A stretch of 64,000 bases of DNA from JAVBOW01 sp031549495 (GTDB lineage: Bacteria; Bacteroidota; Bacteroidia; Bacteroidales; Rikenellaceae): assembly GCA_031549495.1 (NCBI GenBank), contig JAVBPS010000007.1:1-64000 (forward strand), given 5' to 3'. This document shows positions 51,682-61,139 of the stretch, one piece after another. Both the position numbers and the translations under genes were made by a program. Under the pieces are notes generated by a model that worked only from the letters and a program-made list of their open reading frames with translations, was not told the DNA's origin and did not search any database. The stretch's first letter is position 1. The number at the start of each line of letters is the position of its first letter.

Positions 51682-53490
51682 TTATTCTTCAGCAAAGACT
51701 TTCCCGGGGGTCACCCCGCTTTCGTTGTAGGAGTCGATGCAGTAGTAATAGGGCACGCCTTTGGTCAGGATATGCAGCTGCAGCGAGTTGGTGTCGTTGC
51801 CTTTGACCTGCACGGCCAGGTTGAGGAATCCGGGGTCGTAGCCGAAACGGACGATGTATCCGTCGGCGTTCCCGACCCGGCTCCACGTCGCCATGGCGAA
51901 GCGTTCGTCCTGGCGGTTGCGCACGGCGGCGGCCTGGGTGACCTGCTCGGGGGCGCTGCCTTCGGCCGAGCCGAAAAGGCGCAGGTCGCGGATGGCGAAA
52001 CGCCCGGCGAGCATCGCCTTGTCGCAGACCACTTTCACGTGGCGGGCGTGAACGCTTTCGTCCAGTTGGAAATAGGGATGCGGGTTGGTCGTGGTGTTGG
52101 CGCTCTGGTCGATCAGTTTGCGCCAGCGGCGCCCGTTGTTCGATACGTAAATTTTGTAGGCGGTATAGTCCTGTCCGGCGCTGACGAGCGTGGTGTCGCA
52201 ATCCTGCTCGGCGAAATGGAGCTGCAGGGCGTCGATGCGCATCTCAGCCCCCAGATCCATGGCGAACCATTCCCCCGCGTCGCCGCTGGCGGCAGACCAC
52301 CACGTGCGGATATTCTCATCGCCGCCCAGTGCCGGATCGTGTCCTTCGAGCGATGAGGAGGCCGTGCAGGCCTTGCCGCGCGAAAGCAGGTTCCAGCCCG
52401 CGAGCGATTCGGTCGCCGGATCGAACTTACGCAGGGGCACGCGCATCGGGTAATCGCCGAAAAGCGTGTGCACCCGCATGCGGCCTTCCCCGTCGAAGCT
52501 CACGGGGAACAGGCCCAGCCGCCGCTCGAAAGGATCGGCGTTGCCTACCCACATGGTGGTCACCTCCCACCAGTTATCGTAGCGATCCTGAAAGACGCAG
52601 CTGTGTCCCGCGCTGCCGATGAACCCGCCCACTTTCATCGATACGGGGTTGTAGGGGGCGATCTCGAAGGGCCCCGTCGGCGAATCGCTGACCATCACCA
52701 CGTCGCAGTACCAGATGCCGATCGTGCCGGGCGTGGCGAATTGCAGGTAATATTTGTCGCCGTGGCGCACGATCCACGACCCTTCCGGGCAGGGCATGTA
52801 GTTGAATCGCCCCGTCCATTCGCGTCCGTCGATCTCGTCCGTCAGTTCGCGGCGGCCGAAATGGTAGCCCGCCTGGCACTCCTTCACATCCTCGATGATC
52901 GGCAGCAACAGGCGCTCCGAATCGGGAATCTCGGCGAAGGTCGCCGGATCGACCTCGAAACAGCGGATCGACTGTTTGGCCCCCAGCCCGTGATAGATGA
53001 AAAAACGGCCTTCGTCGATGAACAGCGTCGGGTCTTCCACGCGGCGCACCTGGCCGCACTCCTCCCACACGCCGCTGTCGGGGTCGGCCGTGCGGATCAC
53101 CGCGGTGGTCTTATCCGTGCGCACGCGGTTGAGTTTGATGAAATAGATGTACTCCCCGTCGGTCGCCACGGCGGGGGCGACGTAACGCCCGTCGTTGAGC
53201 GCCGCCGGGCGGATCGCGGGGCAGAAAGCGATGTCGCGCCAGGTGACCAGGTCGTCCGAAACGCGGTAGCCCCCCGTGTCGTGCGTGGAAAAGAGGTAGT
53301 AGCGATCCTTGAAAAGCACGATCACCGGATCGGCCGATGCCCGGGAAAGCGTCTGCTTGAACGCTCCCCAACCGTAATCCAGATCCATGGGGTTGCAATA
53401 GGCGGGATCGGTCTGCGCGGCGGGTTGCTTGCCGCCGCACGAAACGGCCACGGTGGCCACGAGGGCAAAAAAAAGAGTTCTACGTATCAT
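51682..53490 (-). CDS. GH43-like glycosidase with F5/8 type C (CBM32-like) and FN3-like domains, lipoprotein
   Basis: The 602-residue lipoprotein (AVSC, Cys18) has an N-terminal five-bladed propeller (about 40-370). Candidate residues are Asp54 in SADPVIVLFKDRYYLFST (base), Asp153 in VEDPTLF (pKa modulator) and Glu236 in CPEGSW (acid), the arrangement expected in GH43. An F5/8C domain spans about 375-515 (NIRTWWSAASGDAGEWFAMD, with ARHVKVVCD) and an FN3-like module covers about 520-602. It probably removes arabinose or xylose-type or other exo-linked sugars. The EGSW instead of the common EGP around the acid suggests an outlying subfamily. It is 15 bp from the GH2-like gene in PUL-C. Confidence 0.8.
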   Translation of the reverse strand: MIRRTLFFALVATVAVSCGGKQPAAQTDPAYCNPMDLDYGWGAFKQTLSRASADPVIVLFKDRYYLFSTHDTGGYRVSDDLVTWRDIAFCPAIRPAALNDGRYVAPAVATDGEYIYFIKLNRVRTDKTTAVIRTADPDSGVWEECGQVRRVEDPTLFIDEGRFFIYHGLGAKQSIRCFEVDPATFAEIPDSERLLLPIIEDVKECQAGYHFGRRELTDEIDGREWTGRFNYMPCPEGSWIVRHGDKYYLQFATPGTIGIWYCDVVMVSDSPTGPFEIAPYNPVSMKVGGFIGSAGHSCVFQDRYDNWWEVTTMWVGNADPFERRLGLFPVSFDGEGRMRVHTLFGDYPMRVPLRKFDPATESLAGWNLLSRGKACTASSSLEGHDPALGGDENIRTWWSAASGDAGEWFAMDLGAEMRIDALQLHFAEQDCDTTLVSAGQDYTAYKIYVSNNGRRWRKLIDQSANTTTNPHPYFQLDESVHARHVKVVCDKAMLAGRFAIRDLRLFGSAEGSAPEQVTQAAAVRNRQDERFAMATWSRVGNADGYIVRFGYDPGFLNLAVQVKGNDTNSLQLHILTKGVPYYYCIDSYNESGVTPGKVFAEE

Positions 53491-53505
53491 ACGGCTTTAG
53501 TGGGA

Positions 53506-56358
53506 TTATTGGAAATCGGTTTGAAGCAGGACGGCCCTGCGGTCGCCCGTGAACGCCACATGCAGGCGCGTCTGGCCCTCCAACGCTGTGACCAGCTCCG
53601 TGACGCTGCCCGCGGCAATCGTGTGGCGGCTGCCCCGTCCGTTGACGGCGATCTGAAGTTCGATGCTCTCTTTTGAAGGGTTCTCGACCGTGGTCACCAT
53701 CCGGCTCCTGCCCGCGGGCACTTCGGCGAAGAATTCGCCGCCGGCCTGGCGGTCGTCGCCCTGGGCGATCACGTTGCCGCCCCGCGAGTAGGTGAAGGGG
53801 GCGAAAGGGCGCCGGCCGTGGGGCATGTACTGCACGCCGGGACGGGTGTTCCATCCCCCGGCGTGTTCGCCCGCGTACCAGTATCCCATCCGGTCGACGG
53901 TCGTGGGCATCTGTTCGCGCTGGTCGACGGGAACCACGGGAACGGTGTTGAGGATCATGCTGTTATTGCCCAATGATACGATGCCGTTCTCCGAAGCGAA
54001 ATCGCCCCACGTGATCGGTGCGGTGACCAGGGTGTAAGGATCGCCCTGCCCGGCACCGCAGGCATGCTCCATCAGGTTGACCAGCAGCCTGTCCGCCACC
54101 GGGTCGATCCCTGCGCGCGCCGAGAGGTCGAATCCCGACAGGATCACCGAACCTTTGCCCGCGAGGATCTCGCACAGGGCCGTGGCCGCCAGCCCGCGGC
54201 TGTAATTGGCAAAGACCGCCACCCGGCTGAAATCGCTGCCGGCCAGGTCGAATCCCTGGGTGACGGGATAGATCGCCGGGAAGCCCGGCTTCGATTCGTC
54301 GAATCCCGTATAGTCCGTCCACAGGCGCAGGTGGTCGCGTTCGATCCCTTTGAATATAGCGTGCGAGGGGCGTTCCATATTGACGTTCATGCCGTCCATG
54401 TACATGAATTCGGCTTCCAGGTAGCCCATCGGGTTGTTGCTGTCGTGCAGCATGCGCACGCTGGCGGGAATCCAGCCGGTGGGGAACGTCTTCCCGTCCT
54501 GGCGCAGGCAGACGATCCTCCCGCCGCGCGCGACGAAGGCTTTCAGTTGTTCCTGCATCCCGTCGAGCGTTTTATCCCACGTCAGTTCGCCGATCACCAG
54601 GGTCGTCTCCCCGGACAGGGGAGCGATGGCCTTCACCCGGTCGTATGCGATCCCCAGGCGGTCGAAAGCCGCGGCAGTCACTCCTTTCGTATCGTACAGG
54701 GCCACCTTGCGGCCCGTTTTTTGGGCGGACTTCCACTCCCGGCCCGCCACAAAGAGCTCGGCCGTGTTTTCACCCACCACACTCTCCCCGCGCATGATCG
54801 TGCCGCGCAGGCGGTAAGATCCCCCCGGAGCGTTGGCGGGGATCTCCACCGTGAGCGGGAAACGGTATGTGCCGTAATAGGGCACCACGGGCAGATCGAC
54901 CCTGCCCGAGGTCACCGCGATGCGGTTGATGTCTTCCAGGGCCCATTCCACGCGGGCGCCCTGCAGATCCTGCATCCGGTCGTCGTCGTTGACGATGTGC
55001 GCAAAGCCGCTGAAGGATTTTCCTGCGTAGACGTTGCTGGCCCACATCTCCCAACTGAGCAGCACGGGCTGGTAGCTGACCCCGTATTGGTAGGCGGCCG
55101 GCTTGGGGCGCATCTCGGCAAAGGTACGGATGCCGTCCCAGTTATGGAACATGATCGTGAAAGGCATCACCCCGGCCAGGCGCGGGTTCTGCGAACGCAT
55201 GCGCCGGAACATTTCGGTGGTGTTCTTCAGTACGAAGGCCTGGTAGCGCAACGCGGCCGCGCCCTGCTCCTCGTCGGGCGTGTGGCCCGTCCAGCAGAGT
55301 TGGGAATAGGGCTGCTTGGTGCGCGAGCAGAGGTTGTAACGGCCGTCGATGCCCGTGTAGTTGCCCACGCACTCGGTGAAGGTGATCGCCTGCTGCCGGC
55401 CTTCATTCTGCCAGGCCTGCATGTCGCGCAGGTTGAGGAAGGTGAGGAACGTGTTGTAATACCATCCCCAATAGCGGTGCACGTCGTAAATGTCCGCCGT
55501 ACGCCCCAGGCCGTACCCGGCGTTGCCGATGTAGGGACGTGTGTGATCCCATTGGCGCAACTCGTCGTAGGCCTTTTGCAGGAACCCGTCCCATGCCGCA
55601 CCGGCGGCGCCCGCGTAGGCCTGCTCGTTCGAAAGCACGAAGATCACCACGGAAGGGTGCCAGGCCAGCGGGCCCAGTTCGACCTGTTTGTAATGCGCCA
55701 CCGAAGCGGCGAAGTCTTTGGGCGGAGCGGCTTCCGTCCCCCCGTGCGGACGGCCGTAACGGCCGCCGAAGACCATCATCCCCTCCTCGTCGCACACGTC
55801 GAGCCAATCCTGGTTGTTGCGGATGCGGATCAGGTTGATGTTCATTCCTTTCAGGAAACGGACGTAGTCGCGGGCGAAGGCTTTGCTCTCCTCCAGGGCG
55901 GTGGGGATGCCGCGTCCGGGAGGGTTGATCGCGTTGCCGCGCAGGAAAATGGGCTTGCCGTTGAGGTAGAAACGCCCGTCGCGCATCTCGAAACGGCGGA
56001 AACCGATCCGTTTGGTCGCCGAACTCTCCCCGGCCCGCACGGTCAGGTTATAGAGCACCGGCTCGGCAGGGTTCCACAGCTGCGCCTTGATCCCTTCGAT
56101 GGCGGTATTCACCGTCAGCGTGTCGCCCGGGGTGAGGCGTGCGGCCTGCAGTTCGCCTTCCCATACCACCGCCCCGCCGTTGCAGGCGGCGATGGTGGCA
56201 TGCAGCCTCACGGATTGCCGGTTGGGTGCGGTAAGCCCGATTTCGAGCTGCACGGAAGTGTCCGTGGCGACGGGACGCAGATGCGTGATGGTTGCCTGCG
56301 CCTGGGCCAGGATGGGAAACAGGAGGGCGCAGGCTGCCCCGGCGATGAATTTATTCAT
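53506..56358 (-). CDS. GH2-like glycosidase with C-terminal amidotransferase-like domain
   Basis: The 950-residue secreted protein begins with a signal and a GH2-type beta-sandwich (IGFRRFEMRDGRFYLNGKP near 118-136). The TIM barrel follows, with acid/base Glu245 in FVLSNEQ and nucleophile candidate Glu329 in ITFTECVGNY. Downstream are further beta domains and a Rossmann-like segment near 575-700 (KVALYDTKGVTAAAFDRLG, FVARGGRIVCLRQDG) resembling the class I glutamine-amidotransferase fold seen in beta-galactosidase trimerisation domains. The typical N-terminal sugar-binding domain is short or missing. Activity could be beta-galactosidase or beta-glucuronidase-like. It follows susD in PUL-C. 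Confidence 0.8.
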   Translation of the reverse strand: MNKFIAGAACALLFPILAQAQATITHLRPVATDTSVQLEIGLTAPNRQSVRLHATIAACNGGAVVWEGELQAARLTPGDTLTVNTAIEGIKAQLWNPAEPVLYNLTVRAGESSATKRIGFRRFEMRDGRFYLNGKPIFLRGNAINPPGRGIPTALEESKAFARDYVRFLKGMNINLIRIRNNQDWLDVCDEEGMMVFGGRYGRPHGGTEAAPPKDFAASVAHYKQVELGPLAWHPSVVIFVLSNEQAYAGAAGAAWDGFLQKAYDELRQWDHTRPYIGNAGYGLGRTADIYDVHRYWGWYYNTFLTFLNLRDMQAWQNEGRQQAITFTECVGNYTGIDGRYNLCSRTKQPYSQLCWTGHTPDEEQGAAALRYQAFVLKNTTEMFRRMRSQNPRLAGVMPFTIMFHNWDGIRTFAEMRPKPAAYQYGVSYQPVLLSWEMWASNVYAGKSFSGFAHIVNDDDRMQDLQGARVEWALEDINRIAVTSGRVDLPVVPYYGTYRFPLTVEIPANAPGGSYRLRGTIMRGESVVGENTAELFVAGREWKSAQKTGRKVALYDTKGVTAAAFDRLGIAYDRVKAIAPLSGETTLVIGELTWDKTLDGMQEQLKAFVARGGRIVCLRQDGKTFPTGWIPASVRMLHDSNNPMGYLEAEFMYMDGMNVNMERPSHAIFKGIERDHLRLWTDYTGFDESKPGFPAIYPVTQGFDLAGSDFSRVAVFANYSRGLAATALCEILAGKGSVILSGFDLSARAGIDPVADRLLVNLMEHACGAGQGDPYTLVTAPITWGDFASENGIVSLGNNSMILNTVPVVPVDQREQMPTTVDRMGYWYAGEHAGGWNTRPGVQYMPHGRRPFAPFTYSRGGNVIAQGDDRQAGGEFFAEVPAGRSRMVTTVENPSKESIELQIAVNGRGSRHTIAAGSVTELVTALEGQTRLHVAFTGDRRAVLLQTDFQ

Positions 56359-56439
56359 GGTGTCGGATCGTCTTTTTTAACGGCAGGAGAATCCTGGGGA
56401 CTCTCCTGCCAAAGGTAATTCTGGAATTTATATAACTAT

Positions 56440-58062
56440 CTACCAACCTGGATTCTGCGGGAAATTATCGCGTCCCATCTGGTCCAGCGCGGTGCCCGGG
56501 ATGGGCCAGCGGGTGAATTTGTCGCTGATCGTGCCGCGGGCGTCGATCTCGTTCTTGGGAAGCATCGGGTCGTCGGTGGTCGTGTCGCCGTAGTAGAGTT
56601 TCACCCGCGAGATCATGATGCCCAAGCGCTTGAGGAAGGACCAGCGGAGCCCCTCGAAATGGAGTTCGCGCGCATGCTCGTCGACGATATCCTCGATGGT
56701 GAGCGGCCCCTGGAAACGGTCGTTACCCGCACGCTCCCAAGTCTTGTTGTAATAATCGATGGACAGGGCATCTCCTCCCCCGTGCTTCATCAGGCGCGCC
56801 TCGGCAGCCATCAGGTAGGTCTCCGCGAGGCGGTAGACTACCACGTCCTTGAAACTGGTGGTACGGGCCGGATCGTCGATGTTGGTCCATTTGTCCATCA
56901 TCTTGAGCGATGCGCAATGGTATTTTTCCAGGTAGTCGTTCTTCGCCACGGCGGGCAATTCGCCCACCACGATCGAGGGGTTGCTCGGCACCAGGGTGTT
57001 GTAGCGCAGGTTACGCATGAACATATTCTCGTAACGCTTGTCCTTGATCTTGTCGTAAAGGCTGAGCAGATAGCTGTTGGGATAGAAACGTCCCCAGCCG
57101 TAGCCCCCGTATTCGCTCGTCACGGTGAACCCTTCCAGTTTGCTGTACGAAGGGGTCACGTTCAGGGCCAGGCGGTGTCCCGCGACCTTACCGTCCGTGA
57201 CCGAATTGCCTCCGCCCGGGTTGGCCGAGAACTGGTAGGCATACAGCACCTCTTTGCAGTTTACGTTGGCCCCGTTGAAGCAATCGATCCCCTGGGGCAT
57301 CATGCCGTATTCGGTTCGTTCGAAGATATCCTCGCACTCTTTGATCGCGCGGTCCCAATCCTTTTGCCACATGGCCACCTGGGCACGCACGTGTTTGGCG
57401 ACGGCCTTCGTGCCGCGCCCGGGCTGGGTGGTCGTCCAGTCGAGCACCTCGATGGCGTCGTCCAGGTCGGAAGTGATCAGCGCGAGGATCTTTTCCGTGG
57501 AGGCGGGCTTATAGATGCGGTCGATGTTCCCCAGATGGGTGGGACGGGTGTTGAGGTAGAGGCGGTCGAAACGGCGCCAAAGCTCGAAATAACTGCGCGC
57601 ACGCAACAGTTTGGCCTCGCCCCAGGCGATTTTCACGCGCGGATCCGGATGGTCGAGCCCCACATTGTTTTCGGCCCCGTCGATGATCTCATTGGCCTTG
57701 CCGATGACCTGGTACCGGTTTTCCCACAGGTGCCGCACCGGATGGCTGGTCTCGGTGAAGGCGGACGAGAGGCGGTTGAGCGCGGCGGCGGTACCCCCGC
57801 GGTAGAGGATGATGTCGGTCGCCCCGTCGCAGTTCATGGTGACGAAAGCCTCCCCTTCCGTTTCGGCGCGCACGAAACTGCGCTCGCGGTCATAGAGGGC
57901 GACCACGCCTTTGCCGAGTCCTTCGGGTGAGTTGTAAACGTAATCCGAATCGATTTTGACCTTATTGTCTTCCTGAAGCATGTCGGTACATGCGCTGAAG
58001 GGCAATGCGCAAGCCAGCGCGGCGATGAAATATATGCTTTTCATGATCTCTTGTTTTTTCAT
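56440..58062 (-). CDS. SusD-like outer-membrane glycan-binding lipoprotein (PUL-C)
   Basis: The 540-residue lipoprotein has a signal ending FSAC (Cys25 from the first Met; the ATG at 58044 begins a neater signal). SusD features include the helical region AKLLRARSYFELWRRFDRLY, YRLAETYLMAAEARL, HARELHFEGLRWSFLKRLG and a C-terminal RWPIPGTALDQ with a NPGW end. It lies only 3 bp from the PUL-C susC stop, so the two are translationally close-coupled. It has no specific similarity to the other two SusDs beyond family level. Confidence 0.94.
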   Translation of the reverse strand: MKKQEIMKSIYFIAALACALPFSACTDMLQEDNKVKIDSDYVYNSPEGLGKGVVALYDRERSFVRAETEGEAFVTMNCDGATDIILYRGGTAAALNRLSSAFTETSHPVRHLWENRYQVIGKANEIIDGAENNVGLDHPDPRVKIAWGEAKLLRARSYFELWRRFDRLYLNTRPTHLGNIDRIYKPASTEKILALITSDLDDAIEVLDWTTTQPGRGTKAVAKHVRAQVAMWQKDWDRAIKECEDIFERTEYGMMPQGIDCFNGANVNCKEVLYAYQFSANPGGGNSVTDGKVAGHRLALNVTPSYSKLEGFTVTSEYGGYGWGRFYPNSYLLSLYDKIKDKRYENMFMRNLRYNTLVPSNPSIVVGELPAVAKNDYLEKYHCASLKMMDKWTNIDDPARTTSFKDVVVYRLAETYLMAAEARLMKHGGGDALSIDYYNKTWERAGNDRFQGPLTIEDIVDEHARELHFEGLRWSFLKRLGIMISRVKLYYGDTTTDDPMLPKNEIDARGTISDKFTRWPIPGTALDQMGRDNFPQNPGW

Positions 58063-58065
58063 CGG

Positions 58066-61000
58066 TTAGAAAGTGAGGTTGATGCCGAATATCCACATCC
58101 GGGGCTCTGGATAGTCGCCGACCTCGAGTTCGGGGCTGTAGCTCAGGAAATCGGTCTTAGTCCACAGGTTGGTGCCGGTGGCATAGATACGGGCCGTTTG
58201 GATCCTGGCCTTGGAGGAGATCTTCTTTGGAAGGGTATACCCCAGCGTGAGGGTACGCAGGCGGATGTAATCGGCTTTCTGCATGGCCGGAACCCCCGCG
58301 TAGACGGGCAGGTTGGAGTGCGAAGGCTTCGGGAAGGTGTTCGACGGGTTCTCGTCGGTGTAGTAATGCACCCTCACCCCGTTCAGTTTGCCCTGCAACG
58401 AACCGCCGCTGTTGGAGTCGTGCAGATAGGCGTTGCGCACGTAAGCCCCCGTAGTGGCGAACAGGTCGGCATAGAGGTCGAAGCCCCAGAATTCGATCTT
58501 CGTGTTGAACGAGAACATGAAGTCGTGTTCCCGCGGGAACTTGGTGCGGTCGTCGGCGTTGATCACCCCGTCGCCGTTCATATCCCTGACCTTGATCATG
58601 CCGGGCTTCACGGTGTGGGGATATTGCAGGATGGTGTCGGGAATTCCGTCGCCGTCCGTATCGATCGTCGGCTTGAGGAAATACTCGTTGCCGATCACGT
58701 CGAAATCCTTTTCCTGGAAGATTCCGTCGAATTTGTAGTCGTTATATACTTTCCCGGGGTAGCCGATGAACCAGTTATTGGCCACGTCGTCGACGCGTGA
58801 GCCGTCCGGGTTGCGCAGATCGTTGACCTTGATGATGCGCTGTTTGAATTTGGTGACGTTGACCGTGGCCGACCAGTTGAAATTCCGTTTGCGGAGGATC
58901 TCGCCGGTCAGCGAAACTTCCACCCCCTTGGTGCCCAGTTCGCCCAGGTTGTCCGTGATGCTGGTATAACCCAGCGCGGCGTTGATCTCGCGATTGACCA
59001 ACATGTCGGTCACACGCGTGTCGTAGAGTTCGAGCGTACCCGAGAGGCGGTTGCCCAACAGACCGAAGTCGAGGCCGATGTTGGCCGTGGTGCTCGTTTC
59101 CCAGCGAATCCGCGGGTTGGGAAGTTTCCCGCTGGGGAGGTAACCGACGACCAGTTCGTCACCGAATTCGTACATGTAGGAGGTGGCCAGGCTGAGGCTG
59201 TTGAAGTTGCTGATCGAGTTCTGGTTACCCACCGACCCGTAGCTCAGGCGCAGTTTGAGGTTGTCGATCGCCTTCACGTTTTTCAGGAACGGCTCCTGGT
59301 CGACGCGCCAGGCGAACGATGCGGCCGGGAAAGAGGCCCATTTGTTGTTCTGCCCGAAGCGCGACGAACCGTCGCGGCGCAGCGAGGCCGAGAACAGGTA
59401 GCGATCCAGCAGGCTGTAATTCACGCGGCCGACGAACGAAAGGATCACGTCGTTGTTGTTGAAACCCCTGGAATGGGAGGTGACCGTGGCGTCGCCGATC
59501 ATGTTCCAGTCGCGGTCGACCGTGAACTTATTGGCGTCCAGGCCGAGGCTCCGGGTCACGCGCGAATCCCAGCTCTGTACGAAAGTCGCGGTCAGTTTGT
59601 GCTGCTTTCCGCAGAATGACGCGTTGTAGGTGAAGATGTTATCGATCAGGTAGTCGTCGCGCTTCGATTCGTTGATCGACCCTGTGGCGCCGCTCAGATA
59701 GTGCGAATCCTTGTAGACGCCGTCCTCGGCGAAACGGTTGCGCCACGAGGCGTTGAACTTGTACGTGAAGTCGCGGAAAGGCCGGATCTCGATGTAACCG
59801 CTCACGCGGGCGTCGCTCGTGGTGATCTCACGGCTCGAATGGGAAATGTTGTAGACCGGGTTGCGGGTGTCGGCGTTGTCGATGAACTCGCTCACCTGGC
59901 CCGATTCGTCGTAGATCGACCCCAGGGGACTGCGGGTGATGAAACTGCTGAAATTGCCGTCCTCGCGGTTCTCCGTCGATTTCATGAAGGCATTGCTGAA
60001 GCCCACCTTGAGCCAGTTGTAGACCTGGTAATCGACGTTGAGCCTGACGTTGCCGCGCCGGTAGCCCGAGTTGTACCGCAGCATCCCGTCCTGATCCACG
60101 TAACCCATGCCGGCGAAGATCTTCAGTTTTTCGCTCCCCCCGCTCACGCTCAGGTCGTATTTTTGCGACATGGCCGTGTGGAACATCGCCTTTTCCCAGT
60201 CGGTGAAGGTCCGGTTCGCCCAGTTGCCCTCCATGATCTTGTCGTTGAGCACGTCGCCGGGGTCGGAATAAATGCGGCCCGACGAGTCGTCGTTGGCTTT
60301 GGCGTGGGCGCGCAGTGCATACCACTCGTCCGCGCTGTAAAAGTCGAAATTGCGGGTGAGGGTCTGGAAGCCCAACTGGGCGTCCAGCCGTACCACCGGA
60401 GCTCCGGCCGTACCGCGCTTGGTGGTCACCACGACTACCCCGGTGGCGGCCCGCGTCCCGTAGATGGCCTGTGCGGCGGCATCCTTGAACACGTCGATCG
60501 AAACCACATCCGCCGGGTTGATCGTGTTGAACTCGGTGGAGGTGGTGGTCACCCCGTCGATCACATACAGCGGTTCGCTGGCGCTATCCGAGCCGAACGA
60601 GCGCTTGCCGCGGATGAATATCTGCGACGCCGCACCGGGACGACCGCTGTTGGTCACCACCTGCATCCCCGTCACGCGTCCGCGCAGCATCTCCGAGATG
60701 TTGCCCGAAGGGGTGGCTTGCAGATCCTCTGCGTTCACCTGGGCAATGGCGCCCGTCACATCCTTGCGGGCCATCGTCCCGTAGCCGACCACCACGACCT
60801 CTTCCAGCTTGTTGGCGTCTTCCTTGAGCTGGACGTTGAGGGTCGCGCCGGTCGCCGGCACCTCTTGGGTCACATAGCTCAGGAACGAGAACACCAGCGT
60901 CTGCGAGGGCTCGGCCTGGATCCGGAAACTGCCGTCGATCCCCGTAACCGTTCCGGCCGTAGTGCCTTTGACCACCACGGAGACCCCGGCCATGGGGCCC

Positions 61001-61119
61001 GAAGCATCGGAGACCACCCCGGATACCTGCCTGGCCTGGGAATGGGCCGAAAGGGTTCCCGCACACAGGAGGATGGCCAGTGCCATCGCCTTGAACGTAA
61101 AATTTTTCATATGGGACAT
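58066..61119 (-). CDS. SusC-like TonB-dependent transporter (PUL-C)
   Basis: The 1017-residue protein (ATG 61110, three codons downstream, is an equally good start) has a signal and a carboxypeptidase-like domain (QVSGVVSDASGPMAGVS). The plug has EVVVVGYGTMARKD, IFIRGKRSFGSD and IYGTRAATGVVVVTTKRG, and the barrel ends in NLTF. The usual SusC signature is slightly altered (TRAATG instead of SRGANG). It is 20 bp downstream of the GH88-DUF2264 gene, so the enzyme gene leads the operon. Confidence 0.95.
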   Translation of the reverse strand: MSHMKNFTFKAMALAILLCAGTLSAHSQARQVSGVVSDASGPMAGVSVVVKGTTAGTVTGIDGSFRIQAEPSQTLVFSFLSYVTQEVPATGATLNVQLKEDANKLEEVVVVGYGTMARKDVTGAIAQVNAEDLQATPSGNISEMLRGRVTGMQVVTNSGRPGAASQIFIRGKRSFGSDSASEPLYVIDGVTTTSTEFNTINPADVVSIDVFKDAAAQAIYGTRAATGVVVVTTKRGTAGAPVVRLDAQLGFQTLTRNFDFYSADEWYALRAHAKANDDSSGRIYSDPGDVLNDKIMEGNWANRTFTDWEKAMFHTAMSQKYDLSVSGGSEKLKIFAGMGYVDQDGMLRYNSGYRRGNVRLNVDYQVYNWLKVGFSNAFMKSTENREDGNFSSFITRSPLGSIYDESGQVSEFIDNADTRNPVYNISHSSREITTSDARVSGYIEIRPFRDFTYKFNASWRNRFAEDGVYKDSHYLSGATGSINESKRDDYLIDNIFTYNASFCGKQHKLTATFVQSWDSRVTRSLGLDANKFTVDRDWNMIGDATVTSHSRGFNNNDVILSFVGRVNYSLLDRYLFSASLRRDGSSRFGQNNKWASFPAASFAWRVDQEPFLKNVKAIDNLKLRLSYGSVGNQNSISNFNSLSLATSYMYEFGDELVVGYLPSGKLPNPRIRWETSTTANIGLDFGLLGNRLSGTLELYDTRVTDMLVNREINAALGYTSITDNLGELGTKGVEVSLTGEILRKRNFNWSATVNVTKFKQRIIKVNDLRNPDGSRVDDVANNWFIGYPGKVYNDYKFDGIFQEKDFDVIGNEYFLKPTIDTDGDGIPDTILQYPHTVKPGMIKVRDMNGDGVINADDRTKFPREHDFMFSFNTKIEFWGFDLYADLFATTGAYVRNAYLHDSNSGGSLQGKLNGVRVHYYTDENPSNTFPKPSHSNLPVYAGVPAMQKADYIRLRTLTLGYTLPKKISSKARIQTARIYATGTNLWTKTDFLSYSPELEVGDYPEPRMWIFGINLTF

Positions 61120-61139
61120 TTTTATGATATTTTTCGTTT

